Positions 12,001 to 23,843 of a stretch of DNA of 64,000 nt are shown here, piece by piece; position 1 is the first letter of the stretch, and every line of letters begins with the position of its first letter. The notes under the pieces were generated by a model. It did not search any database. It saw only the letters and a list, made by a program, of their open reading frames with translations, and was not told the origin of the DNA. Source of the stretch: Branchiostoma lanceolatum (Eukaryota > Chordata > Leptocardii > Amphioxiformes > Branchiostomatidae); the NCBI RefSeq assembly GCF_035083965.1, contig NC_089724.1, forward strand, positions 14,302,910 to 14,366,909, in the 5' to 3' direction. The translations under genes were made by a program, and so were the position numbers.

Positions 12001-13920
12001 TGGACGCAACATGCTGAGACACAAATTAGTATTTGCACAATAGAATAAAGTATAATAGCTACCTGTCAAAAAAATGAAAATTAGTTAACCATTTGACGAA
12101 CGTTACTGAGCGAGTTTAAGGTAAGAGTTCCCCAAAATATATTTTTGAATGAAAGAGCCGATGTTACACTTGTTACCTGAAATCTATGATCTAAATCGAG
12201 AAAAAAAGCGTCGAGCCATCTATTGGACAAGCGTGCTTTGAAAACAGATTTGATTGTCCCTCGGCTACTTGTTTGTGCTAAGAAAAGAGGGAAAGAAAAA
12301 AAAAGAAACATGGAAAGGAAGAATTAAAGGAAATGAAACAACGAAGGAATAAAGAACGAGGAAAATGGTATATTTTGAAGTGATATTATAATCACTGAAA
12401 CAACATCTTTCGTTCTGCGGTACATCTTTGTCGAATAACAAATATCTGGTTGGTCTATCTTTGCTATGTACTATAACTCTATCCAACGAAATTTGAGCCC
12501 AACTCCGAAAAAGACAACAAAGGGCATTATTGTTTAATGCGCGTATATAAATCTGAACACTGCACTGTAACAATGTGTTCATCTCGACTGCTCCGACGTC
12601 CACGAGTTGGCAATACAATGTCAGAACATGAGTTGAAGATGAGTGAACGAAGATATCACCCTCCTTGTTTCCGTGAGTAGACTTCTATTGTCACTCCTTC
12701 AGTGTCTTCATGTTTTGTCTTGTCCTTCTTGGTGACAAAGATAAGACACGACTGGAATTTTTCCAGCTTCTATTATCTATCAAACTGTCCCATCCCCATA
12801 AGTAACCTGTTCGCAGTTTGTCAGTTCCGTGTTACGCTTGCTTGTTCTCTTTGTGTAAAACGATTTTATACCTATTGTATTCGTACAATATAGTCGACAA
12901 TTGTGTGTAAGTGTTCCCAAAAGACTTGGTGCTCTTTAGAAGGGGAATCAGAACCATGTCAGCTGAGAATACATGACATGTTTTTGACATAATAAGCACA
13001 CCTGTGACAAGCTGTGATTGTTTATGTTGGCGCAGAGGCTTTGGGAGAACAATAATCTTTTCTACAGTGACTGTCATCAACATAGTCTGAAATACAAATT
13101 TTGCGATCAGCCATGCCTATCCATTGGACTGTTCCATATCTGCTGTTCAGGTAGGAGGTAAGATAAACATTTTCAACATTATCTTTGACTTGATTGTTCT
13201 CTTTGATTGTACAACAACTTGAACTGGACATTTCCGTTGTAATGATTTCTTTCGCAGTCTATTTCTTGTCATGCGCACTTGTTGGGCACTAATTTACTTG
13301 TTTTTCTTTTAATACTGACCCCTTTAAAAGGACTACCGGTGAACTAGCCCCGCGGAGTCCGTGCCTGTGGATGTGTTTGTGTTCGGCGTGACAGAAGAAA
13401 TAAATTGGAAGTGGGTCTATTGTTGTGGGATCGACCCGGGTCAAGCGCCTAGCCGTTAATTTGAAAGGACGAAAGTTCAACAGGGCACGCCATCTGTCAA
13501 ACGTGTGGGAAGCGAGCTGGGTTAGTGCAGACTCACAACAGACTTTAATACTTGATACCGGGCCAGGTCTTTTCAAAGGTGAGAACACTGGCTGACGTAA
13601 GAGTTTAGTGACATCCCAATTCCACTAGAGGCTGCGACGACCGCGCTGGGACCACTGAGCGACCAACGATTTGCCAAGGCATCATGCCTTTACATCTTGC
13701 ATCATATTTCAACGAATTTCATAGAAAAAGAACGATTTTTTTTCGTTTTGTTTTGTTGTCCTTTAAATCATACTTTTCCATCTTCCATCACTAGTCTTCC
13801 AATATGAAATGACGGCCACACAATTCCAATTTTGGTCTCGGTAAGGTTTAAGACTCTAACGCGGTACTGACACTGAAACGATTGTCCTTCCACTTTGTAT
13901 TTCTACTATCAGTATAACCC
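9034..13920. other. Intergenic DNA, no gene recognised
   Basis: No exon with a recognisable protein motif is present. A small tandem copy (ATAACTATTGCCGAGA, twice) lies near 9177-9207. Stretches at about 10080-10720 and 11460-11640 are repeat-poor and balanced in composition; the second carries CTTTGTTGTTGCTTTGAA at 11518, which resembles adjacent SOX and TCF sites. That is a motif-level observation only. Confidence 0.4.
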
Positions 13921-13928
13921 CAGCACAA

Positions 13929-13957
13929 ATATATATATATAGAAATATATATATATA
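13929..13957. repeat. Palindromic (AT)n microsatellite
   Basis: Two short (AT)n runs are separated by AGAA-like bases. A (CATTA)-type short tandem follows at about 14001-14024. Confidence 0.85.
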
Positions 13958-15010
13958 GATGAAATCGAGTTTGGAGGATACTTGCTGATACATTTAGTCA
14001 TTACATTACATACATTACATCATTCGTTCTTCACCTTCCTTAAAGGGAGAGTCAGCAAACTAAATTTATCTTAAGATGACATCATATCACGAGGAATGTA
14101 ACGTTAAGTAGGAATTAAGCGCTCCATTGGAATTGTACTTTACACTGATACAGAAATGACGTGTTGCATTTCAAAGTGCCACGACGGCTGACTCAGTTGA
14201 GACATTTTTACATAATTAGTTATTTTGTAAACCACAACACGGGCACATTAACGGAATTGTCCGAACATCTTCCCTGGCGAGATCACAGCGATAAGGTACA
14301 CTCGTCTTGCCTCTGGCGGGCTCTCCGACATTTTAAGAATGTGAAGATTTCAGTTGACCATATTAATAGTGATAAAACGTAATTTATGACTTAAAAAGGT
14401 GTTGAACAGAGAGACGAATATTGAGTAGAGGAACGAAAGAAAGTATGTATGGTAATAGATCGTGTAATTTTAGGTGTTTTGGAAGTGCGGATGATTAAAT
14501 TAACAGTTCCAAAGATCCCTGTAATGTTAACATTGAAACCGCCAGGCTCTCAAACATGTCTACATTAAACGTTGTTTCAGCTTTTCCGTACACATATACC
14601 ATTGAAACGAAGCATAACATACACTTTTCATTACTATTAGCATTCCACGTCAGCGGCAACATTTGTGGCTATGCCACCTGAGCGACGACCTCATAACAAT
14701 ATGACAAGACGAAGAAGAAACATAAAGGGCTGACTACATATCGCGTGGTTCTTGGTGGCAATATTCTATTGGCATTTATCAGAAAATGGCTGACTGAAGA
14801 AGGGATTTCATAGACACCGTGTGGCCAGAAGTATGTTTTTTCAACTTGATACAATGGAAGTTAGATCATAGTTCAATTTAACCAAATAACATATAGTCGG
14901 AACCATTGTGTTAAAGTATTGAAAGACGTACTATAAATCTATGCGGTACAGGTAAAGATTAACATTTTGCACCAGACGTTAAGTTGCATCTGTGTTTTTA
15001 CAGTTTTTGT

Positions 15011-15190
15011 TAATCTCCAAGCAGATCCACGCCGGGCGCGAAAATCGTAGTATGCTGGCCAGAGAAGGTCCAGTTAGCCAGAGAGGGTTCATCAGCCCTG
15101 CCGGGCTGATGAACCCTCTCTGGCTGACTGGACCTTCTCTGGCTAGCATACTACGATTTTCGCGCCCGGCGTGGATCTGCTTGGAGATTA
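15011..15190. mobile_element. 180-bp hairpin MITE with 9-bp target duplication (CTCCAAGC family)
   Basis: The arms are nearly perfect complements over about 85 bp, starting TAATCTCCAAGCAGATCC and ending with the complement; the turn lies at a CCTGCCGGG segment near 15100. AGTTTTTGT flanks the element at 15002-15010 and 15191-15199, a 9-bp direct repeat. The terminal CTCCAAGCAG is shared with the elements at 5979, 15567, 23600, 40920 and 45023, while the interior differs, so only the termini define the family. Confidence 0.88.
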
Positions 15191-15566
15191 AGTTTTTGTC
15201 ACGCTTTTTAGAGTGTGTTGTTTCATACAGATGAGCTACTGATGACACACTGGCGACCCCCCCTCCTCGCCATAAATCACTCGTGCCACCAATCTTCTTT
15301 AGAGACAATAGCTGTCAGCTGTCACTGGCGTTGTCACCCAGCTAATGATCGCCCCGGTCACCTCTGTTGAATGTCTCCACTTATCTGAGAATTTTCTCTG
15401 GTAAAAACTGAGCGGCGCCATGACAAGCCGCAGGCCAGGTATGTGCAGTCAGGCGGGAATCCTCTCAGCTCCCCCACCTTCTGTCACACACCACAGTACA
15501 CACACCCGTCACTGGAAGGACAAAGGTGAAGTAGAGGACAGGAGCGGTCACAAGGAGCATCGTCTC

Positions 15567-15732
15567 TACTCTCCAAGCAGAGGTTGCTAGCAGGCCCTGG
15601 GTTGTTTTGGACGTCTTTTCGGCGTTTTTATCGGGCAGTCTATTTCATCAGGTTTGGCTGGCGGACAAAAAGAAAACCTGACAAAATAGAAAGTCGTAAA
15701 AAACAAGTCGGAGCCTAACCTCTGCTAGAGTA
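15567..15732. mobile_element. MITE, CTCCAAGCAGAGGTT family
   Basis: The left end TACTCTCCAAGCAGAGGTT and the reverse complement of the right end TACTCTAGCAGAGGTTAGG form inverted ends around about 130 bp, which contains GGACGTCTTTTCGGCG and a partly complementary stretch. The interior resembles the element at 5979 (TTTTGACGTCT, GGAGCC). No target duplication is obvious. Confidence 0.7.
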
Positions 15733-16474
15733 CATCAGTCCGAGTCTCCATATACCTGTTTTCTATATGAAAACGAACGTTATATACGTCCATGCTTGTA
15801 GCTAACAGAACATATATCTGCAGCCAAGAGACAGAGTTATATTGCTGAAGAAATTGAATATGGACACCAACAAATTACAGTATGTTGCGAATTTGAAGAA
15901 AAATCATAAGTATTCCCTCTGAAAAAAAAAACGGAACTAAATCGGATTGCCCACAAAACGTTTGCCAAACTTAGACTGACTTTATACACTGGTATATCTT
16001 TTTATTGCCAATACGGTGGAATACAGATGTCTTGGAAACAGTAATATTCTGATCTGTTACATCATAGGCGTAGGATTGTAGAGTAGAGATTTGACCCGCA
16101 TTTGACCTCACATCACTGTTGCACAACCTCAGCTAGACACTCACTCACTCAGTAGCCGGCCTGGGCCAACCAACCACTCATTAAAATTTGCATACAGCAT
16201 CTTCAATCAACAAGCACAGGTTATTTCCAGAGGGAGGGGGTAATTTAGTACAGCCTTACAAACTTAAATTAATCATCCGTCTTCCTCAATTACAAGACTC
16301 AGCAGTGCCAAGTCGAGATAAATGGGGAACCGTTTGGGAACTTTTGTTCTGTGGTATTAAAGCGTACTGAGTCAGGTGCACTATTAACACTATTACTGAT
16401 GATCGATCATACAGCCTATCGCCCCTTCAGTTCCTTCCTATACTACGGCTCCTACCGGTACAGACCCGGGTCAG

Positions 16475-16866
16475 GGACGGTTTGTTTGTTTGTTTGTATT
16501 GCAAACCCGGTAAATCGCCTCATAGTGTAACACACCCGGTTTGTACTAAAGAGTATAAGCTGCATATCCGGCTAGATTTATTTGATCCACTCACAATGGG
16601 AAGGGTCCCCACTCTCATATATTAAGTCTTTAACGTGATCGATGTGTGGCTCTCCTCAAACGCGGGGCCTCTGGTTTTAACTCCCTTTGATAGTTCCTAT
16701 CCGAGGGACGTCCCTAACCAAAGCTAGGTACTCATTTTCACTTGAGTCGAGTCAGGAAATTGGTCTTAAGTGCCTTTCCCGTAGGCACAACATCGGCACC
16801 TGTCAGGGATTCTAACTCAGTACCTCCAGGTTCTGAGTCACCAACCCTAACCACAAGGCCACTATA
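16475..16866 (-). mobile_element. tRNA-derived SINE, minus strand
   Basis: Read on the minus strand, TGGCCTTGTGG (16851-16861) fits a tRNA-type RNA polymerase III A box and AGTTAGAATCCC (16806-16817) fits a B box about 35 bases later. The body continues for some 320 bases and ends in an AAAC-repeat tail (GTTTGTTTGTTT on the plus strand near 16480-16497). Promoter boxes, body and simple-repeat tail together are the layout of a SINE. The exact left end is approximate. Confidence 0.75.
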
Positions 16867-18920
16867 TGGATAGCAGGAAGTGAGGGGTATAGATAGTTCG
16901 TATGAATAATGACTGTGGAACGCTTTCAACATGACATTTCTGTGTAATAACAGAAAGAACGAAACGTTGACACAGTCCGAACTATACTAAAGTTACATTT
17001 GAGTGAAAAACATGCCTACATAGATTTTCAAAATTTGTCAAGATATATCATATATTGTCAAACCGTCGAGAAAAGACATGTACTGTACAGACTTCAGCAC
17101 GTTTTTGTGTCGTCTTTGCGGTGAACATGACGAAAATATTAGAGATGGAGAATGTGTATCAGAAATCAACTATGTAAATGTTCAGAATCTTTCTTTATCG
17201 TTTTTAAAAAGTCAAATACTAGACAACAAAGTTGTCCTTTGTATACTTAGGGTTCTTTTTCTTTATGCTCAAGTAAATGTTGGAAATTTATGTAATATGC
17301 ACATTCCATGTATTTCTGCATAACTGCAAAGTGAAGTTTTTAATCATAGAACACAACGCTTGATGATACATTTCTGATCACTCGCGATTGCGACGTAAAC
17401 AATAAAACAAGACCAAGATTTGGTCTTGCAGTGTGCAATGCTTCTTTTTGCCGCTAGGTTGTACTTTTAACTTAAATCTCGGAACTGTCTCAAGTTCAGT
17501 AAATTAGTCCTTCCACGATGTCTGAACGCTGAACGTCGACATCTGGTAGAAGCCAGATACAAATTGTGAATGGTGTCGTTTTGGGGATGACGTGGCCATC
17601 ACCATTAAAAGCAATTTTAAGTGTAATTTACATTTAGGGCAAAATTGGCGCAAATTCGCAAAGTTGGCGCATTTGGGGCAATTTGTCGCAGTCCAGTGAG
17701 ATACCCGCCAGAGTATCCAATCGGCCTGATATTTCCCGGTTACAAAATCAAACAAGTTTGGCCAACGTTATACTAATAAAGCATAAATAATAAAAAATGT
17801 CGTATGATTTGTTGAACAGAAATGTTTGCCGAGTACTGTGTCAGGCTCACAAAAATAACACACCGTGCATTTGGGAAGTTTCACCTCATTTTTTCACACC
17901 GTGCATTTTGGACGTCTCGACTCATTTTTTTCATTATCTAATTTTTTGCTACGGGAGCGGAGGAAAGCGAGAAAAAGTATGAATATATAACAGTTAGCTT
18001 CAGTCTTTGCGGCATTCTAACAATGAAGTAGTGAATTTGGTATTAAATCCTTCGTTGGATCATTTCGTTTTCCGTTGTCATACTGCAGTGGCTATTGACA
18101 GGATCATCCTAGATCCTGTCAACAATAGAAAAATTTGCACTGGATTTGCAAAGTTGACAGTGGAAAAAAATTATCATCCTGTCAACAGTGCAACTTTTTC
18201 TACGTACCGCCGACAGGATTTTTTCTGTCAATAGGGCATGAATGTCCGTAATAGATCTAGTAATTGACACTGGACAACATCTTACGACAGTTTCTCAGCG
18301 TTTTGAATTGCTGTTAGTGTTAAAATGGAATGTTATGCTATGGCTAGCAGGAGATGATAAGTTTATCTAAATGTTCGGTTCAATGCTAAAAAATTTAAAT
18401 CACTCGCTCTTCTGTATATTTCCAAAATGGGCATTTGAAATGTGCATCCATAGTGATTGCGAACATCCGATCGGCGAGTCCCGGCAGGCACCTCAAAAAA
18501 TGTGACGGACACCTAAAATTTGTCTCAAGTACTTCCGGGTCGACACGGGCACAAACACGGCTGACCGGCTGGCAGGTATTTCCTAAAGATTGTAATACTT
18601 TGCGTACTTTCCATATGTTGTCTACGTTTCTGTTCTTGTTATTGCTGTTGTATAAATCTATCTAGAAATGTAGAAACTATGTGAGAATTCTTAAAGAAGA
18701 CGCAGTGGATACTTACAATCAATCTGGAGGGGGGGGGGGGGCAACACTTTCTTCACTCATTTTGTTTTGTCTAGTGCCGTGTTCTGAACAGCAGACTGTT
18801 TGCGTTGGCATTACTGTGACCAAGGTTCCGCTTTCGAAACAGTTTAGTAAATGTTGAACAGAAATATGTTTCAAATTGTCTCCAATTATGTCCATACAGC
18901 TAGCCCCCTCATTCTCTGTA
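16867..18920. other. Upstream flank of B4GALT7, no gene recognised
   Basis: No exon is recognised. A 35-base tandem pair (CACACCGTGCATTT...) lies at 17862-17930. Short repeated inverted words (ACAGGAT/ATCCTGT) occur at 18095-18235. ACTTCCGGGT at about 18531 matches an ETS-type promoter site some 770 bases upstream of the B4GALT7 start codon, but no transcription start can be fixed from sequence alone. Confidence 0.4.
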
Positions 18921-19151
18921 CACAGACAGACACACACACACACACAGAGACATGCACACACACAGACACACATGTAGACACAGACACACACACACAAACA
19001 CACACATGCACTCAAAGACACGTAAATGGACACACACACACATATGTATACATACACACACATGCACACACACAGACACACACACATGCACTCACAGACA
19101 CACACATGCATGCACACACACATACACACACGCACGCACACACACACACAC
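18921..19151 (+). repeat. (CA)n microsatellite just upstream of B4GALT7
   Basis: About 230 bases of interrupted CA/CACAGA repeats end about 155 bases before the B4GALT7 start codon. They produce artefactual open frames rich in Thr/His on the plus strand and Cys/Val on the minus strand. Confidence 0.95.
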
Positions 19152-19305
19152 TATTGCCACCATTGAAACTGAATGTAAAGGACACTGGTCATATGTTGTT
19201 TGTCTTCTTCTAGGAACACCTGCTGTACACTTTCCCCAAGGTCTCCCACCAGTGTTGTGTGTGATGATGGATGTGGTAATGAGAAGACTATAGCGACTGA
19301 CCAAC

Positions 19306-22300
19306 ATGGTGATGCGGCGCAGGATCTCATACCTGAAGCTGCTCATCATCTGCCTCACCATGACGACCATCATGGGCATGTGGCTGCACTACTCCGCTTC
19401 CAACTGCCACTGTCCTCATAGTGTCAACAACAACAAGAATAACAACAACAATGCAGTTGCACCCCGCGACACGCATGTCCAGAAACCTCCGCAAGTTCCG
19501 AGGGAAGAAAAAGACGAAGAAGTCATCGATGACGGGGACAACAAAAAATGGGGGCCGCACAAACTTGCAGTCGTTGTCCCATTTCGGGATCGTTTTGAAG
19601 AACTGCTGGTGTTCGTTCCTCACATTCACAACTTCCTCAACGAACAGAAAGTGCGCCACAAAATCTATGTTGTTAACCAGATAGATCTTCATAGGTGAGA
19701 TTTGTAATATTTTTACACTAGTTTAGAAAAATCTCCTTTAGTTTAGAAGAATCAAAAGGTTTGACACAAAATAGTAAATGTCATTGCTGTATGTGTCAAT
19801 TGACACATTTAGGAGTGAGACAATATGCTCTTCTTGTCTTTATTTCTTGCCGTCTTTCCCCATTTTGGCAACACCTCGGGGGCAGAGGCTTGTGTAGAGC
19901 TCTTTGATAAAATTGATAACAGTTATGTTAGTGTTCACTGATGCTTTCCTTATTTGCAGATTCAACAGAGCTGCGCTCATCAACATTGGCTTCATCATGG
20001 GCAGAGATGAAGGGTGTGACTACATGGCCATGCACGATGTTGACCTCCTACCTATGAACCCTGACCTTAAGTATGGCTACCCAGAGGACGGTCCCTTCCA
20101 TGTCTCCTCCCCAGAGCTGCACCCTCTGTACCACTACAAGAAATTTGTGGGCGGAATTCTACTCATGAAGAGAGAACATTTTGAACAGGTGAGATTATAG
20201 GGTTAATGACCCGCCTTGAGGTGTACATGTATATGGTACATGTACAGTTCCCATGATCACCAAATGAACCAAGTTCCCAAATGCTTTTATCTAGAATTTA
20301 TAGACAAGGCATCCAAAAAATTAGGGGGGGTCGAAACAGTCAATGGGTTCTATGGATTAACCTGGTAGCTTTGCATGGCAAAAGGAGGGTGTCTAATTTC
20401 TTTGTTTTCTTAGTGTAGGTCTTACAGAGGATGCGCTGCTAACTAATTGCTTGCTTGGGAGTTGTATTCGCCTTTAACGTAGTTTAAGTTTAACAGTCTT
20501 TTAAGAGTCAAGCGCTTTGCATGGCAAAAGGAGGGTGTCTAATTTCTTTGTTTTCTTAGTGTAGGTCTTACAGAGGATGCGCTGCTAACTAATTGCTTGC
20601 TTGGGGGTTGTATTTGCCTTTTAAGTGTCAAGCGCTGATGACGAGTTCTGATGTCTCCCCAGGTGAATGGCCTGTCCAACATGTTCTGGGGGTGGGGCCG
20701 AGAGGACGATGAGCTGTACAAGCGTATGGAGGAGGTTGGGCTACAGGTGAGGACGGAGGAAAAAAATCCTTGATGCATATATGAGGCAATCAAAGAGGGC
20801 AGGCTTTGCTACCTTACCCATTCTGCCTTGCAACTCTTCCATAGCCTGAGTACCATCCTCTGTATAGAAATAGTGACCGCTGGCTCAATGCTTATCGCTT
20901 GCTAACCATTTGCTTGCTTGCTTCTTCAAAATCTGAACGAATATCTGAATGCCAGCCATCTTGGATACATGCAGGGACAGACTCTGTGGTCGGCAAGCAA
21001 AAAGCATTGAGCCAGCGGTCACTATGGAGGTGGGTACTCAGGCTAACTCTTCCAGTCACACACACAAAAATAGCAGCACTGAGGATATATAGCCTCGATC
21101 CCAGACTTTTTTCTGGGCCTACGTAAGCATGTTGGCCTTGGAGCTAAGGAGCTGGCCTGTGTAGCCCCTGGAAACAGTCTGGCATCCAGGGTAAGGATAT
21201 ATGGCAAAGCTGCAATGTGTACACAACACACATACACATACACATATAGTATGTGGAATTATGCTATAGGTGGACTTTTAATCTAAAAAAAATCATCCTT
21301 TCTTATTAGTTTAGGAAGGACAATTATGGTCCTCAGAATGTTACTAAAATTATCAAAGTCGTTATCTCATTGGCTTGCCTGGGAAGTTAGCATCTGTACT
21401 TAATTTATCTAACTGATCACACAAGGTTCCTCAGAGGATGTTTGATTTGCATCGAAGGACATTTATCAGGGCCGCTTGTCTCAGCTGTTTAAATTCAAAC
21501 AAGCAAACATGTCATGTATATAGAATTTAACCTCCTTACTTAGACAAAGATGTACATAATGAAATGCAAATTATTCAAATTAAGACTTGATATGAATACA
21601 ATGTAGTTCATAAGGAAATTCTATAATTCCAGTGTCTTCCACAGTAGGACGTTAATACATGTAAGTTATGATGTAACACCTTATTTATGGCAGTGGGAAC
21701 ATTAACAAATACCAATTATGCAAATATGGGCCTAATTTGCATAATTGATGCAAAAGTGCCATAATTCATCTAAGTGATATATGATAGTAATTTCAGACTT
21801 TTGATATGTGTAACTTAATTAAAGGCGTACATAACCATGCATATATCATGTAAACTTGTATGTCATTTGCATTAGCATATATCATGAAGGTATGAGGTCT
21901 CTAAACTCTTGTTGTACATGTGCGATTTCAGCCTCCTACAATAACCAGAAGTGGATCAGGGGAAATTTTCATTGAACTGCTCTTATATATGAAGTAGAAG
22001 GTTCATGTCTGCCAAAGAGTGTGGCTTGCACAAGTTGCAGTACTTTTACTTTACAGCGCTGTTTTTGTTTCAGATTTTCCGACCAGAAGGGATTGAGACT
22101 GATCACACCAACACATTCCGACACATACATGACCGGCAGAGAAGAAAGAGGGATACTTTGAGGGTGGGGTCACAAAAGGAGGTGGGTATCTTTTACTTTA
22201 ATTTTAAAAAGTTCAAGGACACATAGACTGAGGGCTGGGAGACATACATTCTACCAATATTATGTCCTTTTGTAGTTTTCTATGCATTGCCAATATGCAT

Positions 22301-22657
22301 TGAATACCATGTTCATTTGACATGGCTGATGTTATGCCAGGCAGATAGAGTGAGTACTGCATTTGTATCTCAATTGTAAGTGTGTGCAGTGATATGGCAC
22401 TGAATAGATCTACAACTCTTCATGAGAACACTTTTCAAAATGGCTGCTAGAACTGGAAATGGGTCTATTTGATGAAATTCTGTTGTACATTTCTGCAGCT
22501 GCAGTTCAGAAGAGATCAGATCACCGGTGTGGACACCGTGCAGTACTCTATTGTCAGTACCCACAAGATGAAAGTAGAGGGTGCTGTGGCAACCATCTAT
22601 AATGTCAAACTAGACTGTAACACAGAGTTGACTCCATGGTGTAATCATCAGAAATAA
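19306..22657 (+). CDS. B4GALT7: Xylosylprotein beta-1,4-galactosyltransferase 7
   Basis: The product transfers galactose from UDP-Gal to xylose on proteoglycan core proteins, the second step of the glycosaminoglycan linker, in the Golgi lumen. Coding exons are 19306-19694, 19960-20188, 20663-20746, 22074-22181 and 22499-22657; all introns are GT-AG and the phases close into 322 aa (the human protein is about 327). Residues ~7-31 form a type II membrane anchor, followed by an Asn/Lys-rich stem. The catalytic domain shows the VVPFRDR nucleotide-binding motif, the metal-binding DVD at 156-158, [10 protein letters not shown] from 214 and HIHD at 251-254, all hallmarks of beta-4-galactosyltransferases, with sequence closest to B4GALT7 as known from vertebrates. 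In exon 5 the second AG in CTGCAGCTGCAG is a possible alternative acceptor. A start upstream of 19306 is not supported. Confidence 0.96.
20368..20640 (+). repeat. Tandem duplication in B4GALT7 intron 2
   Basis: About 125 bases starting GCTTTGCATGGCAAAAGG at 20368 recur at 20514 with very few changes, a period of 146. The second copy ends shortly before the exon 3 acceptor. The low divergence suggests a recent event. Confidence 0.9.
20842..21045. mobile_element. 204-bp MITE with 9-bp target duplication in B4GALT7 intron 3
   Basis: The inverted ends are TAGCCTGAGTACCATCC and its complement; the arms continue through TAGTGACCGCTGGCTCAATG for about 50 bp around a non-palindromic centre with TTGCTTGCTTGC. 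ACTCTTCCA flanks the element at 20833-20841 and 21046-21054. The TAGCCTG terminus and 9-bp duplication match the element at 7144. Confidence 0.88.
21090..21193. mobile_element. ~104-bp MITE inserted in a dispersed repeat (TAGCC family)
   Basis: The left end TAGCCTCGATCCCAGAC and the reverse complement of the right end TACCCTGGATGCCAGAC are inverted copies. AGGATATA flanks the element at 21082-21089 and 21194-21201. The host sequence, CAAAAATAGCAGCACTGAGG followed after the element by ATATGGCA, resembles an uninterrupted copy at 53710-53745. Confidence 0.8.
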
Positions 22658-22671
22658 AAGTTCCACCTCTG

Positions 22672-22885
22672 TACTGTAAATTCATTTATTTTCGCTGGGA
22701 ATAGATTTTGCAGTAGCAGGGGAAAGCAATTTTTTTGCAATTTTCTTAGTTCCGATTGAAGCAATTCTGTCCCACAACTTATAAGTAGTAATACGATGGA
22801 AAGGCACATTTGGAGTGTCATGATTTTGTGGTGGAGAGGTCACTGCAGAAATAAAGCCACTGCAAATATTTCATGATTTACAGTC
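22672..22885. mobile_element. MITE with TACTGTAAAT ends in the B4GALT7 3' UTR region
   Basis: The left end TACTGTAAATTCATTTA and the right end ATGATTTACAGT are inverted. A GCAAATATTTCATGATTTACAGT block near the right end recurs in related form at 37098, 38718 and 56306. It lies 15 bases after the B4GALT7 stop codon and before the likely polyadenylation site at 23485, so it is probably transcribed as 3' UTR. Confidence 0.65.
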
Positions 22886-22886
22886 C

Positions 22887-22940
22887 TATATATATATATA
22901 AATATATACATATATATATATATATTTATGTGTGTGTGTA
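22887..22940. repeat. (TA)n/(TG)n microsatellite
   Basis: About 40 bases of TA repeat are followed by a short TG run, abutting the right end of the MITE at 22672-22885. Confidence 0.9.
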
Positions 22941-23484
22941 ATACAAACAGAAAAAAACTTGGAAAAAACATTCTTGAAATGCAATGTTATGTTGTTATTA
23001 AAAAAGTATGGTTCAAAGCAGTGACAGTTCTTGTTGCTGCATCCTGTAATTAGATGACGTCAATGAGAATATCTGTGATTATTGAGGCATTGTCTTGTTG
23101 TTAGATTGTTAAATAGAAATCTTTTGTAATTTTGTAATCCTCATCTCCAAAACAAGCAAGCTTCAACCACACTTAAGACAGGGGCCTAGAAAGTTGTGCA
23201 TAGATAATGAAGCAGAAGTAACAGAGCAACTTGTGCAATGTGACTGGTGTCATGTGGCTCCCCCTTTCCCTTTGTTTGGTCTATTGACTGTAATGTTTGC
23301 CAAAATGTTAATCAAGATGTTATACTATAGCTAAAGGCCATCTGTACACCTCTTTCCAAGATGATAATCCACAATCCAGAGAATATACTTTCAGTTACAA
23401 TTTACCCGGTATTTTAGGCCTGTAACTTATGTTCACAACTTGTTGGATCCGTAGATCATATGAAACAGTTTTAGTTTTGTAAGA

Positions 23485-23490
23485 AATAAA
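23485..23490 (+). promoter_or_regulatory. Likely polyadenylation signal of B4GALT7
   Basis: AATAAA is followed about 15 bases later by a GT/T-rich stretch (CCTTTGTCTTGTTCTTTG), the usual arrangement of a cleavage site. It would give a 3' UTR of about 850 bases. A second AATAAA overlaps the stop codon at 22653-22658 and is less likely to be used alone. Confidence 0.55.
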
Positions 23491-23599
23491 ACGTGAAGTG
23501 CCTTTGTCTTGTTCTTTGTTGGAGATTTATGTATACATGTATGTTGGTGACTTTATCATCTTTTATATGAGCTCTTATAGTAGATATGTCATAAGTTGC

Positions 23600-23621
23600 T
23601 ACTCTCCAAGCAGAGGTTGGT
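23600..23621 (+). mobile_element. Solo end of a CTCCAAGCAGAGGTT element
   Basis: TACTCTCCAAGCAGAGGTTG matches the terminus of the elements at 15567 and 40920, but no complementary right end was found in the next several hundred bases. It is probably a truncated or highly diverged copy. Confidence 0.5.
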
Positions 23622-23843
23622 GGGGAAGATTATGACCGTTTTATCATATGCCCCGTTTTTTGTCCGCTCTCCCTGTGATGTCATGTAAGACAACTGATTA
23701 TGTGGGCTTATCCAAAAATGAGAGGAGGATGGAAGGATAACTACAAAGGCTGCAACTTAACAATACCAGCATGGCTAGGTCTCTTGAAAACAATTTTTTC
23801 CTCTTGACTTTCCTTCAATTTCCGGAATGACTCTAGGCTTTTA

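Larger units (their letters stand above)
13958..16474. other. Intergenic DNA with two MITEs, no gene recognised
   Basis: Apart from the two CTCCAAGC-type elements at 15011 and 15567, no coding or RNA feature is seen. Short open frames across 14979-15308 on both strands are products of the hairpin arms of the first element. Confidence 0.5.

Noticed and set aside
14979..15308. Two overlapping open frames on opposite strands with the same peptide
   Set aside because: The matching peptides come from the two arms of the hairpin MITE at 15011-15190.
18719..19293. Long open frames on both strands rich in His/Thr or Cys/Val
   Set aside because: They are translations of the (CA)n microsatellite. The same applies to the frames at 43041-43362.
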